Position numbers and translations under genes: made by a program. A stretch of DNA of 64,000 nucleotides from Yarrowia lipolytica (taxonomy: Eukaryota > Ascomycota > Dipodascomycetes > Dipodascales): contig NC_090774.1 of assembly GCF_001761485.1 (NCBI RefSeq), positions 1,984,001 to 2,048,000 on the forward strand, in the 5' to 3' direction. The notes under the pieces are model-generated. The model searched no databases, was not told the DNA's origin, and was given only the letters and a program-made list of their open reading frames with translations. Shown in pieces: positions 17,938 to 28,856 of the stretch (its first letter is position 1; each line of letters starts with the position of its first letter).

Positions 17938-18962
17938 TTTTCAACCCCGAAATGAGAGACTTGACGGACCTCGCAAGTTGCAAAAAGTCGCACGGCTTGC
18001 TTTCAGATTCCAGACAGACAGAGAAGAGACAGTAGGGTTGGATAACCTAATGCAAGATGGCACAGCCTTGTGCGACATGAGAAGTGACAGACGAAATTGA
18101 GGGGCTAAAAATACGGCGGAAATTTGTAGTAAAGCAGATAACAATAAATTAAAAAAGGCTGGAATCAAAAATACAGCCTCAAAAGCACAGATTTACCCCG
18201 TTTATTGCCCCCAAATCGCCCCACTAGCCCCCAACATCAACGTCTCAAAAATACGAGCGTCCTGTCCTTGTCAAAGAGTGTCTCACAGGCTTTATTGTAC
18301 GCCCTACACCTGCACTTTGCATGGTGCTACGCTTAAAATGAAACCCTGGAATGTGAAGCGAGATGAGGTATTTTAACGGGTTGGAAAAAGAAGCAAATGG
18401 GGTTGCTTTTTGGAGGCGGATGATAGCCAACAGAACCGAAATGGCCAAAGAAGATCTCCTCCAATGGGTCTTTGAGCGGCTCGGGGTCGCTTAGAAGACC
18501 GCAAAACACTCTTTTCAGCCGCTCCAAGCAGTCTTGTGAATCTTGGCGTCACCATGGGTTGGCATTGGTGGCGGAGTAAAATATATTTTGTTGAGGAGGT
18601 GACAGGAGTGGTTGTATATTGGAAGCAATTCGTTTTTTGTCGAACATTTTCAGGAGTAGATTTCAGTGATTTCCCTGTTTCCCCTCTTTTCTCCTGAATT
18701 TCCCGATTTATTCCAAACAATTGAAATATATTCTTTATCAGAACGCGCAGATCTGGAGAAAGGCGCATATTGTGGGGGAAACATTCTTCATTTTGCGGGA
18801 AAACACGCGTTGATGACGTTTGTTGCTCGTTCGTTCGTCGTTCGTCGTTCGTCGTTCGTCGTTCTACGTGCTCATTAAACAACCACATGGAATCATGAGA
18901 AATCGAACGCCCTTCTCCATCAGTGTGATATACAAAACATATTACTCTACAAAACGGACTCT
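17938..18962. other. Intergenic region between the ABCA gene and LRO1
   Basis: Contains the ABCA promoter and the LRO1 3' region. A 171-codon minus-strand frame (18373-18888) has erratic composition, partly from the short repeat at 18834-18864, and no motif, so I do not call it. Confidence 0.5.
18834..18864 (+). repeat. 7-bp tandem repeat (TTCGTCG)4
   Basis: Four perfect copies of TTCGTCG followed by a partial copy, with looser TCGTTCG before it. Lies about 900 bp upstream of the ABCA gene and 100 bp past the LRO1 stop. Confidence 0.85.
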
Positions 18963-20909
18963 CTAATTGCTGCCGAGATCAATCTTCCACACCCACTCAT
19001 CAATGTTGGAGATGACTCTCTCTTCAATCTCATTTCCCTTTCCACTAGCCACCTTCAGAACCATCTCGTTCAACTCAGAACGCCCCAGAATGTCCACATG
19101 CTCGGCAGTCTGAGCACCGCCTCGAATATCAAGTCGATCAGGCTGGTGCAACATCTCCACAACCTTGACCTGGGCGTTACCAGGGTTGAACTTGGAATTC
19201 TCGTCCTTCCATCGGTGACACATGGTATGGGTCACAAGGGAGACGGTTCCATCGCCCTGACCCATAAGCACACCATCAGGGTCGTTTCCAGCGATACTGA
19301 CGTTCAAGTTGGTCTGCTCGGGATTGGGCTCATCCTGGTAGTAGTAGGCTCGCTCGGTATCCTTACCGACTCCATAGAAGCAGTAGATCTTGAGATCGGG
19401 GGCATTGGGGAGAGCAGCTTCCAGAGGGTTGCTCCAGGTAGAAGGTCGCTTCTCATTCTGCTCAACCTGCTTTCGAGTCTTGGCAATTCCAAAGGAGTAA
19501 GCACCCTCGGTTCGGTTCACAAACCACTCGGGAGACTGAGAATACAGGAAGTCAACGGTTTCATCCATGGTGAGGTTCTTAGCAGAGTACTCGGTCAAGG
19601 ACTCCTTGAACTTGATGAAGTTGCCAAAGGTGACATTCTGGCCGGGCTCGTCATCAGGGGCTCCAGAATGATCACCCCAGATAGCCTTACCACCCTTGGG
19701 AATCATGGAAGCAATTCCTCCCCATGTTCGCAGCAGATCGGCTCGCTCTCGTCGAGAGAAGAACTGCTCCAGTCCATACACAGCCATCGCGTTCAGCTGC
19801 ACGGTATCCTTCATTTCTCCAGACAGAAGAGCAACCAGGGTCTTGGGAGTACCCAGCATGGAGCCGGAAATGTCGACAAAGGATTCAATATGGTCATTGA
19901 CCCAGTTGGGACCTCCTCCTCCATATCCCTCGGCCTCAGCCCACTTCATGAAGTAGAAGATGACCTGGGAGCCCATGGAATGGCCCGTCAGAACTGTCTT
20001 CTCACCTGTCATACGCTTAGTCTCTTCGATTGAAGCTTTGAGCTTGGAGAAGTATCCGTCTCGGTGCTCCAAATCAGGGTAGGACAGTCTCCAGTCGTAC
20101 GCCGCAGCAGACATTGTATCCGTATCGTATCCAATAACAGCCAGGTTCTCGAGCAGCTTGTTCCACAGCCAGTAGCCTGCCATAAAGAAGTCGGCGGAGG
20201 CAAATCCCTGGGCGGCTCGCAGCTTGAAATGGGGAGGGTCTAGACCGGTCTCTGTGTCCAGCATCAGGTTCTGCAGCCAGCAGTACTTGTCCAGCAGCAT
20301 GACTCGGATCATGTACCAGGAGCCCCACATTCGCTTTCTGAAGTGCGACTCGGTGGGACACTCCTCGGTTCCCTCCAGGGACCAGCTCTCCAGTCCCGTG
20401 GAGATGACGCCGGGCACCAGCACCACCGGGTACTTGGCGTTGAGTCCCTCGCTCTTCATAGCCTTGCCCACAGCAAAAGGGGCAGCCTTCTGTTCGCTTT
20501 TCTGGTGCTTCTCGATCTTGGCCGCCTCCTGCAGAATCTTGGTCGGAAACCGCGATTTCATGTCTTGTACAAAGTCCGACACACTGTCCATGGACAAGTT
20601 GTCGAGAGATAGAGCGTCAAAGTCGAACGAGGGCAAGTCGCCGAGAAGAGCATCGATATCAATGCTGAGCTCCGGTGGCGCAGCGTAGTATCCCGCGGCT
20701 ATCACACCGACCACGGCGCCGAGGACGAAGGTGATACGTCGACTTCGGGTGAAGAAGTTGAGAATCTTGCCCTTGACGGATTTTCGCTTGTGGTGGTGAT
20801 GATGGTGGTGAACGTGGACGTCGGTCTTGGCCTCGGACTCGGAGTCAGCCACCTCCACTGCTGGCTCGACCCGCTCGACAGTCGCCTTCCGATTCACAGG
20901 TTGTGTCAT
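18963..20909 (-). CDS. LRO1: Phospholipid:diacylglycerol acyltransferase (PDAT)
   Basis: A 648-aa protein that moves the sn-2 acyl chain of a phospholipid to diacylglycerol, making triacylglycerol independently of acyl-CoA. Residues 1-70 form a basic, His-rich cytosolic tail. One membrane anchor lies at about 72-92 (RRITFVLGAVVGVIAAGYYA), and the LCAT-like alpha/beta-hydrolase domain is lumenal. VLVPGVISTGLESW carries the family oxyanion-region motif, WGSWYMIRVMLLDKYCW is the conserved lid and lipid-binding stretch, and LTGHSMGSQ holds the nucleophile Ser at about 311. GDGTVSL (Asp about 553) and AEHVDILG (His about 604) complete the triad. The length and order match yeast Lro1. In Yarrowia, Lro1 is a main route to storage oil along with Dga1 and Dga2. 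Confidence 0.95.
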   Translation of the reverse strand: MTQPVNRKATVERVEPAVEVADSESEAKTDVHVHHHHHHHKRKSVKGKILNFFTRSRRITFVLGAVVGVIAAGYYAAPPELSIDIDALLGDLPSFDFDALSLDNLSMDSVSDFVQDMKSRFPTKILQEAAKIEKHQKSEQKAAPFAVGKAMKSEGLNAKYPVVLVPGVISTGLESWSLEGTEECPTESHFRKRMWGSWYMIRVMLLDKYCWLQNLMLDTETGLDPPHFKLRAAQGFASADFFMAGYWLWNKLLENLAVIGYDTDTMSAAAYDWRLSYPDLEHRDGYFSKLKASIEETKRMTGEKTVLTGHSMGSQVIFYFMKWAEAEGYGGGGPNWVNDHIESFVDISGSMLGTPKTLVALLSGEMKDTVQLNAMAVYGLEQFFSRRERADLLRTWGGIASMIPKGGKAIWGDHSGAPDDEPGQNVTFGNFIKFKESLTEYSAKNLTMDETVDFLYSQSPEWFVNRTEGAYSFGIAKTRKQVEQNEKRPSTWSNPLEAALPNAPDLKIYCFYGVGKDTERAYYYQDEPNPEQTNLNVSIAGNDPDGVLMGQGDGTVSLVTHTMCHRWKDENSKFNPGNAQVKVVEMLHQPDRLDIRGGAQTAEHVDILGRSELNEMVLKVASGKGNEIEERVISNIDEWVWKIDLGSN

Positions 20910-23012
20910 TGATGGTTGTGATCAACCGGAAAAAAGCCGATTACACTTTTTTTACATGAGCCAGACCGGGGTAGCTGAGACATGTCGCGTGAATGATTAG
21001 TCATGGAGCGAGCTGCGGGAGACAACTGCTAGAAGGATAAGCCGGAATTGACGTTCGTATTCAATTAAAATTCGATACTGTGGCGATTTTAGCGGCGTTT
21101 GTCTGCCGGGCAAATCGAGAATCCCACTATCATATGCGCGTTTCGGTTATTTTGCTGGTGCATGAAGAGCATAATATTAATAAATGTGGGGCGAACATGA
21201 AAAAAGTGCGGTTGGTACTGGAAATGGATGTAAAAACAGTCATGGTCGAACCAAAAGAGTGGTGCCATTGCTTGTATTTCTGACTTCATCTGTACAAAGA
21301 AATCGCGTCAGAATGGTCTTGTTTCAGTGGACCCCGCAGAATGGTCCTGTGTCAGTGGACAACAGCAAGACCTCATGCAAGGGTAGGTCCAAGCACAGTA
21401 TCAAGCTGCTGTCGTATCGTACCTACTAGAGAACTCTGGACACAGCACTTGTAGCAAAGGTCGGTCAGTACTGGAGCTTCGGTGCCATGGGGGATACGCT
21501 GTCAGTTGTGTGGAGAAGAAGCAGACTCCAGATTAAGAGAACCATTCTCTAGGTCATCGTAGGTCTCACAGTTGGACTGGACGATATACGCTGATTTATC
21601 GTCTGTGCTGCATTGAAGGGTCGTTTCTAGGGAGGACAGAGGAAGTTGCTACAACGTACAAGTAGATGCATTCAGCAGACTTGACAAACCAGAGCCGTCA
21701 TCCCTCCAGATGACAGGGAACCCATTCTTGAAGGTCATGTTCGACGCTGCTTGGTCAGTGAATGTGTATGGTATATCCACGGAGATGTATCAGTATTACA
21801 TGTACCAATTGTTATCAAGTAGTCAACTCCACTGAACCACTATAGAAAAATGGGGGAAAGATGAATGTGGAGCAAGTCTGGTTCCACTTCTGTATCGGAA
21901 AGTCGACTCCAGTTTTGGAGACTTGAGCGGAGGATAATCTACAAGCAACTGTTAAATACTTTCTACAAAAGTTCAAACTTGGCTGGAGGAGTTGACAGTC
22001 TAGAGCACTGGGATCGATACAACTCAGCGCACCAGAGAACAAATACAAGCAGGGAATCAAGAACTAGCCGACATCTGTTCCAGTCTCCGTGGTTTACATA
22101 GATCAATTATTCATAAATCGAATACAGATACTACACTGTATACGACAAAGAGCTACGTGCACTCATAAATCAAGTATAGGCATCCCGCGAGCACGTGAGT
22201 AGAGGCCTACTAGACACAAAGAGAGTCAATGGTGGTCATCGCAAACGACTTCCAAATGCATAGCAGTTCCGCTCAGATGCGCCTCATGCCCGCCTTTGAT
22301 ACTGTATCGTATTTCTCCATGTAGAGTAGTATTGGCACAGCACACTCGGAAGGCTGTTGTTATGATAATGAGGAGAACCATTATAGGGGTTATGACGTAG
22401 GGATAAGGAAGTGATTGTCACTTAAATTTAGCAGCCGGAAGTATAGTGGACAGAGCTCAATTGACAGTCTCCTGTTGGGGAAAACGCAGTATGAATACGG
22501 CCAATCGCATGTATACATCCCCCTGCAAGTCAATGTCTATCTCCTATCCGTTCAAATCAGTGCAATACCAGACAAAAAGCACAAAGTCATCTCTCCCGAC
22601 ATTTCAGAATCGGCTGATTATCTCTTCTCAATGTCACATTGTGCGCAAGTTGCTGAAATATGTTAGTTTTGCGACCCTACTAATGCACCAGCCCCTGAGA
22701 TAGAAGAGGCTGTGTTGATCAATAGTGTACCTGTTCACTTGTATGCAACACCGTTTAAAAGGAAGGGCAATGAATTGGTTCGAAGCAGCATGCGTAGAGG
22801 AGCTGATTTTATATCCTGTTTGATAATCTATTGGAATTTCCACCCATTATTCTAACCTCATTGTATTTTTTTTCCACCAGCAAAATTGCTGGTAATTTTT
22901 CAGCCCTTCTGCCAAACTTAATCAGAGTGCCGTTTATTAAACATGCCGAAAATCTGTGGGGTAATTTTAATATCAAAATTTCAATTTATCCGACATTGAC
23001 GACATCCACAAC
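20910..23012. other. Divergent intergenic region of 2.1 kb between LRO1 and the oxygenase gene
   Basis: No frame with coding character. Open frames are short (at most 83 codons) and motif-free. Two 25-26 bp near-repeats with the pattern CAGAATGGTC..GT.TCAGTGGAC lie at about 21310-21361. A perfect stem CCAGCAA/TTGCTGG with a 2-base loop is at 22877-22892, in AT-rich sequence 120 bp before the next start. No tRNA boxes found. Confidence 0.5.
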
Positions 23013-24032
23013 ATGACAGACTACTCCACTACCCCGGTCGTAGTGTCTCTCGAAGAGCTGCAAAGCGGCGCCAAAGACAGCCTACTGCCTTCGGCCTTTG
23101 GCCCCGACTCTCTCGGAGTCATTATCGTCACAGGACTGCCAAAAGACTTTGTTTCGCTGCGACAAAAGGTGCTGTTGTCAGCTTCTGATCTGGCAGCCCT
23201 GCCGGCCGACAAACTGGCGGCAATGGAGCACGAGCCGAGTTTCTGGTGCCAGGGCTGGTCCCGGGGCCGGGAAAAGCTGGCCAATGGCGTGCCCGACTTT
23301 AACAAGGGCTCGTTCTACGCCAACTGCGCGTTCCACAAAGACCCCCAACTCGAAGCGCCACCCAAGGAGGAGACGGTGGGATACGAAGATATGCACATGT
23401 ACACCGCACCCAACATCTGGCCCCAAGAGGAGGATCTGCCACAGTTCCAGACCAACCTCAAGGCTCTCTGTAACCTCATTATCGACGTAGCCGAACATGT
23501 GGCCCGTGCATGCGACAGGTACGTGGCTGGACACGCCAAGATCGATGGCTACACCGCCGGGTACCTGGAGGACGTTGTTCGCACTTCTACGACCACCAAG
23601 GCTCGATTGTTGCACTACTTTCCGATGCAGCAGCAGCAGGAGCAGGCAGATACTCCAGACGACGCTTGGTGCGGCACCCACAAGGACCACAGCTGTCTCA
23701 CTGGTCTGACATCAGCAATGTTTCTGGATGGCAAGACTGTGCTACCCAAAAGCCCGGATCCCGAGGCCGGTCTGTACATTCACAACAGACATGGCAAGGT
23801 GGTGCAAGTGAAGATTCCTGCCGATGCTCTGGCTTTCCAGACCGGCTCCGCCCTCGAAGCAGCCACCCACGGCGAGTTCAAGGCTGTGCCGCACTTTGTC
23901 AAGGGCGCCAATGTTGCTGGGGTGTCGAGGAATACGCTTGCGGTCTTTTGCCAGCCCTCCATGCATCGTCAGTTGGGGTCCGAGGGGTCTTTTGCTGAGT
24001 ACTCTACCAGGATTCTGGAGGGGAATCATTGA
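23013..24032 (+). CDS. 2-oxoglutarate/Fe(II)-dependent oxygenase-like protein
   Basis: A 339-aa single-exon protein with the isopenicillin-N-synthase-like double-stranded beta-helix fold. Iron ligands are visible as H223-x-D225 in CGTHKDHSCLTGL and a distal His at about 294 in GEFKAVPHFV. The 2-oxoglutarate-binding R-x-T/S is R306-N-T308 in GVSRNTLAVF, so the active site looks intact. The N-terminal part (GVIIVTGLPKDF..LR) is the usual helical cap, and GSFYANCAFHKDP, DMHMYTAPNIWP and ARLLHYFP are conserved-looking blocks. I cannot name the substrate; related fungal and algal proteins are mostly uncharacterised. The neighbours do not indicate a pathway. Confidence 0.8.
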   Translation: MTDYSTTPVVVSLEELQSGAKDSLLPSAFGPDSLGVIIVTGLPKDFVSLRQKVLLSASDLAALPADKLAAMEHEPSFWCQGWSRGREKLANGVPDFNKGSFYANCAFHKDPQLEAPPKEETVGYEDMHMYTAPNIWPQEEDLPQFQTNLKALCNLIIDVAEHVARACDRYVAGHAKIDGYTAGYLEDVVRTSTTTKARLLHYFPMQQQQEQADTPDDAWCGTHKDHSCLTGLTSAMFLDGKTVLPKSPDPEAGLYIHNRHGKVVQVKIPADALAFQTGSALEAATHGEFKAVPHFVKGANVAGVSRNTLAVFCQPSMHRQLGSEGSFAEYSTRILEGNH

Positions 24033-25888
24033 GAGCATGCAAATGAAAAGTCATAGTTTCCCAAAATAATTATCCAGGATATTCTATAGCCCCCGCCCTA
24101 TAGCAACAAGTTGACAAGGTACAGAGTTGATAGACAAGGCACAGCTACAGTACACCATGTAAACAGACACGTGGAGTACAACGACCACCTCGGACTGGCT
24201 TTGTCTAGACTGAAGTGTCCGCATACGAGCAACATGATCATGTGAACAGTGCGTACATGAAACATGGGTGGGCCGTATGGCTATATCTGACTCCATGTAC
24301 CGTGATGGTACAATGTACAGAGTACTGAAAGCATTCAGCGATACATATGGTCTTGATACAGTAAATCAAGCAACAGAGAAATACACTGCTTGTATCCCCC
24401 GGTTGCTTACACATTCCCCTCAACGACATGTTGCTATTTAGTTAGGGAATCTATCATTGCTATAATAAACAACAGTCTATATTTAATCTTATATCCCTGG
24501 TGGTAGGTGGTTAGCTCCATGGTCTGATGACAAGACAAGACAAGACGGACCTTTTCCGGAAGCGATCGAAACGACAAAGTAGCTATATATACTGTTGGTC
24601 TTCCGTGTAGCTGTCGACATTGCACCATTCTGGCTTGGCCTCAATCTCGGTATAGGCTGACATTGGAGGAAGGTATAACATTCGGTCTCAGGTGTATACT
24701 CAGCCCGAGTGCCGTTGATATCCGTCCCTGTCGTCCGATATTATTTCGTCCTGACATATTATCACCGTTGCAGGCGTCTTTCAAGTACACCTCACATTGC
24801 TAGGAGATCCACCGATACTAGCATCTCAGCATCTCAGCATCTCAGCATCTCAGCATCTCAGCATACATCCATCTGCACCATCAAAAGATAAGAGCCGCCA
24901 CAGCCAAAAGACAAGCGAATCAAGTCAACATCTTCATCAATTGGTACCTTTCCGACACTGTCCGTCCGTCTCCGTTTCCCCTCCTTTTTGCACCGCCCAC
25001 CAAACTCCACAAAGTGGTCTCCCCTGGCCAAACTGCCGTCTCCACTAGACTATTTTAACCGACACCAAGAGTGTCCGCGTTCCTGGATTTGGCAGACCAT
25101 CACGCTATCCAGATAATTTCCGTCGATAGCGCTCCACGTCTGTTGGCTTGGTATTTTTCTTTTCTTTTCTTTTCGTCCGTCTATTTTTACTCTGGAGCCC
25201 ACCATCTGGAGCCCACCCACTCCACCTCCAAGGACTGTATGCTCCAATAACAGCATCTGCAATTGAGTGCACACAGTACAAGAGTCGCACACACATACAA
25301 GCACAGAATATCTGCGCATACGTTTTGCTCGCCTTTTCTTTTCGACACTTCTTCTGCAAACAACCGCTTCCGTCATCTAGGGGCTGATCTCTTTTAGTTA
25401 CCCCTTTCTAGACCACGCGGCCACTCTGAGTTTGGCCTCACTCCCTGTTCTACGTCTCCTTTGCAATAGCGCGTTTGACGTGAGTCTATCCAGCAATTAG
25501 ACCCGTTTCCGGTAAGTACCCTAACCCCCGACCCAGACCCACGCGTTGCAACAATAGAATAAGCTTTTCAATTAGCAATCCCAGACAGGAAAAGTAAACA
25601 GTTGGGAGACTTGAGAGTTGAGGGGGGACGGTTGATGGTGGCGCAAGAGTCGATTGGCGGCCCGATTCTCGACGCGAAACAGCTTTGAGAGGCTTAGTAA
25701 GCTGTTGGAAACCGGCCTCCAGCTCGTCTTTGGTCTCCCCTACCGCCTCTCTAGCAGTCTCGCTCCAGCCTCCCCCTCTGTTCCCCTACCCAGCCCTACT
25801 CTGTTCCATCTCAGTTAAGCTTTGGTTCCTTGTGCACACGCGTGAACCGTGTGTTGAAACCTTAATCTAACGTTTAGATATTATTAGG
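24033..25888. other. Intergenic region of 1.9 kb upstream of the AT-hook gene
   Basis: Contains an 8-bp tandem repeat (24821-24860) and a TTTTC repeat tract at about 25156-25175. A plausible 5'-leader intron of the downstream gene starts at GTGAGT (25480) or GTAAGT (25513) and ends at TCTAACGTTTAG (25877), just before the ATG. No protein-coding gene supported. Confidence 0.5.
24821..24860 (+). repeat. 8-bp tandem repeat (GCATCTCA)5
   Basis: Five perfect GCATCTCA units followed by GCATACAT. Non-coding, about 1 kb upstream of the AT-hook gene. Confidence 0.9.
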
Positions 25889-27829
25889 ATGGATCTTTCC
25901 CAGTTCGAATCCTTCAAGTCTCAGACGACATTTCGGCTTCACAAGTTGGACCCCTTTTTCCCCGACCATTCCACCCACCGCCATCTTCTTCCGCCCAGTC
26001 CCTCTTTATCTTCCTCCAGCACCTCCGTTTCCACGCCTGCCTCCAACTGCGGTCCCGACGTTTACAGCATTTTAGGGTGAGTACGCTGACAAAATTGAGT
26101 CTCGAAAACGCGGCTCAAAAATGGAGCTCAAAAATGGGGCTCAAAAATGGAGCTCAAAAAATGGGGCTTAAAAAAAGAAGAAAAGAAAAAAAAATCTCCC
26201 TCGCATCGGTTGCCGTCATTATCTGCTCAATTCGGGAAGGACACAAACAGCAGCGTCACATGGCGTGTGTACACCGCCGCCTGCCTGCCTGCCTTTGGAC
26301 GACAAAGTGGTTAATTACTGCTCCTGCGTTGCATCTCCTATGTGCATGGTGTCCACACTGTGCGATAGAAAAATTATCGTACATTGTTTGAAGAGGTCTT
26401 AAACGGTAAAAATAGGAGGTTTTTTCACACCCCGTCTATTAGGTGCCCCGTCCTCTTCTCTTCTACAAAGACGAGAAAGAAAAGGGAAAAAAGGAAGCAG
26501 AAAAACTAACACAGAATCTGCCCCGACTCGTCTCACTCGCTCCTTCATCCTCATCATAAGCTCTCTCCACCCTTGTCCCAAACCACCACACAAACACAAA
26601 TGAGTCTTGCTGCTCCTAAACCTCTTGCTCTGCCAGCCTTCTACGACTCGGGATCCAAAATGCCTCTCGGCCACGACGTGCCCAAAAAGCGACGGGGTCG
26701 TCCTCGAAAGCGGCGTCTCGACGCCGGCGACTCCTTCAGCAGCGCCACCTCCTCGGACCCTTCCTCCTCCCCCCTCCTGTCCACCGATGGAGCCGCTGCA
26801 GCCAGAACCATGGCCTCTCCCACCACCACCCCGACCAAGAAACGCAAACTGACGGCGCCTCCGCCACAGCTGTCGTCGTCGCCACCCATGGCTGCGCTCC
26901 GATCGTTCGACACCCCCAGCAGCCCGCCACCACGACCACACACTCCACCAGGGTACGAGACGGTGCTACACACCCCCAAGCAGCTGTCCAAACATCACCA
27001 CAACGCCAGTAATCACACAGGCCAACCGACCACCGCCACTAACGAAACCCCCCGAAGCCGAACGCTGGCCCGATTCGAGACGTCGTCCCACGTGAACCCG
27101 TCGCTCATCTACGCCTCGGCCACCCAACCCATGCCTTCGGCGTCCTTCTCGGACCTCCCGTCGTCCCCCACCTTTGCATCTTCCTCTTCCATCATGTCGC
27201 CACAGACGCCCCGCAACGGCTTCTCCTTCTCCACCATCATGGCCTCGTCGCCGCTGTACCACGGCTACTTTACGTCGCCGGCCCAGAACGACTCTCCTGG
27301 AGGCTCGGGCCTGGTCAAGCTGTCCGTCAAACCCATGCCCATGCCCTCGTTCAAGAAGGACGCCGAGCAGCTGTCAGATCCGTTCAAGAACTACCAGGTG
27401 CGCTCGGGACCCCTCGGCGGCCCCCTGCAGCCCCTGGAGCAGTCGCCCGTGCAGATCAAGCGGCTGGAGATCAAGCGACGCATCTCGCTCAACATTTCCG
27501 CCACTGGAAAGGCCTCGGTGGGGATCGCAGACGAGCGCCCTCCTCACATGACTCGGTCATACTACACGGATCCGGACCGCGAGAACATCGACAAGCTTTT
27601 CCCCGAGCTGTCGCCTCGACAGGTTGTTCCCGAAGACGACGACGACTCGAGCGACGATGACGACGACGACACACGCATCGGACCTGGTTCCAGCCGCCGA
27701 TCGCAGAGCCAGGATCCTCTCAGCGATGCCAAGGCCGCTCTTCAGTCCATGATGAAGAGCGGGCGGACCAGCACTTCTCAGGCTGCCTCTCGAGCAGGCA
27801 GTCCCCCTCAGTGGAGCATTTTGCATTAG
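25889..27829 (+). CDS. AT-hook protein of unknown family, two exons
   Basis: Exon 1 25889-26076 and exon 2 26515-27829 join in phase to 500 aa. Donor is GTGAGTACGC and acceptor ACTAACACAG. Across the junction the reading is YSILG-ICPDSSHSLL, and the exon 2 frame is open throughout. Starting at the internal ATG 26600 would lose 91 residues. PKKRRGRPRKRRL (about 113-125) is a strong AT-hook and nuclear signal, and TKKRKL follows. The middle is Ser/Pro-rich with many SP and TP sites (SSPPPRPHTPPG, MSPQTPR), typical of kinase-regulated transcription proteins. A conserved-looking core lies at about 385-400, IKRLEIKRRISLNISATGKA. An Asp-rich run (DDDDSSDDDDDD) follows and the protein ends QWSILH. 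I do not recognise the family; a nuclear regulator is the inference. Confidence 0.8.
26113..26170 (+). repeat. Intronic tandem repeat, GCTCAAAAATGG(A/G)G type
   Basis: Four units of 14-15 bp, alternating CTCAAAAATGGAG and CTCAAAAATGGGG, inside the intron of the AT-hook gene, followed by an A/G-rich tract. Confidence 0.8.
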
Positions 27830-28856
27830 TCATATACAAGTACTACAAGTCAAGTAGATAATTTATTGGAGTTTTAAGATGTCAGATCGGGTATTGTAGC
27901 ATTGTTGTATATCGGGGTCATCACGAGATGGCTCATTATGGGGCTTACATGGGCTGGGTAGGTGCAGTTTTCAATATGCCGGTTCCAGACCATTGTACAG
28001 TGAGAATATGATCTATAAAATGTGTTCTCTCTTACTTACTAATCATCTACGTGTTATTACATATTATGGACCGACTATCGTACGTACGATATTGTAATCA
28101 GCCCCATGTTGTGAGAGATGGAGCATCGCATCATTGTGCCTCAAAAACGGGACTGCAGTATTCATGTGCCTGGATATGTTGGTCTACTGTACATACATGT
28201 TTTTTGTCGGGGGCACGGCCGCGGGTAGCGCCGAAATGGTCGTTTGGAGTGAGCTCTGGGTTCTCAATGGATTCAATTGCACCAGTTGGATGGTTATGAT
28301 CAAGTGAGTACTCCATTGCCGGCCTGCTACTGTAATTATAACTAGTAGTCATTTCGAACGTCACACTTTAGCCTGTGTCTCACCAGACAAAGGACGGGCC
28401 CTGCATTATCGCAACTTTAAAGACGATAAATCGACATGCAGACATGGTCATTGGTGTACTGTAGATGGAGGGCGAAAAAAAGATGTGGAGCATCAGAACA
28501 AAGTGGTTGGTGTATGATGACTAATCTGGGATCTGGATGGCCCAAGACAATCCCTTTTGGTCACAGAACCGGGTTGCCGTTTGTTCCCGTCAAATTCCGA
28601 GTGTGGTGGTGTCGTTGTTGTGACTGACACCACGCATCATCTCAATGTATTAAGCATGGCACTTTCTGTGTCACCTTGTGTATGTCACTACATAACCCTA
28701 TTATGTCTGTGTTAATATTTTCATGGCTATATAAGAGCCCCTCCTCTTGCGCCGCGTTCTTCCTTCCTCTTCCCAATCACATCACATCTTCTTCCCCCAC
28801 TCAGACCAGCAGCTCGCTTTCCACCACCCAGCCACCCCCACAGCTAGCTCCTGACC
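27830..28856. other. Intergenic region upstream of the RIM4-like gene
   Basis: Holds a perfect 16-bp palindrome TATCGTACGTACGATA at 28076-28091 and a TATATAA box at 28728-28734, 123 bp before the next start codon, followed by a C/T-rich initiator region. No gene seen. Confidence 0.6.

Noticed and set aside
18373-18888. 171-codon minus-strand frame between ABCA and LRO1
   Set aside because: No motif; part of it comes from the TTCGTCG repeat; codon use is not yeast-like.
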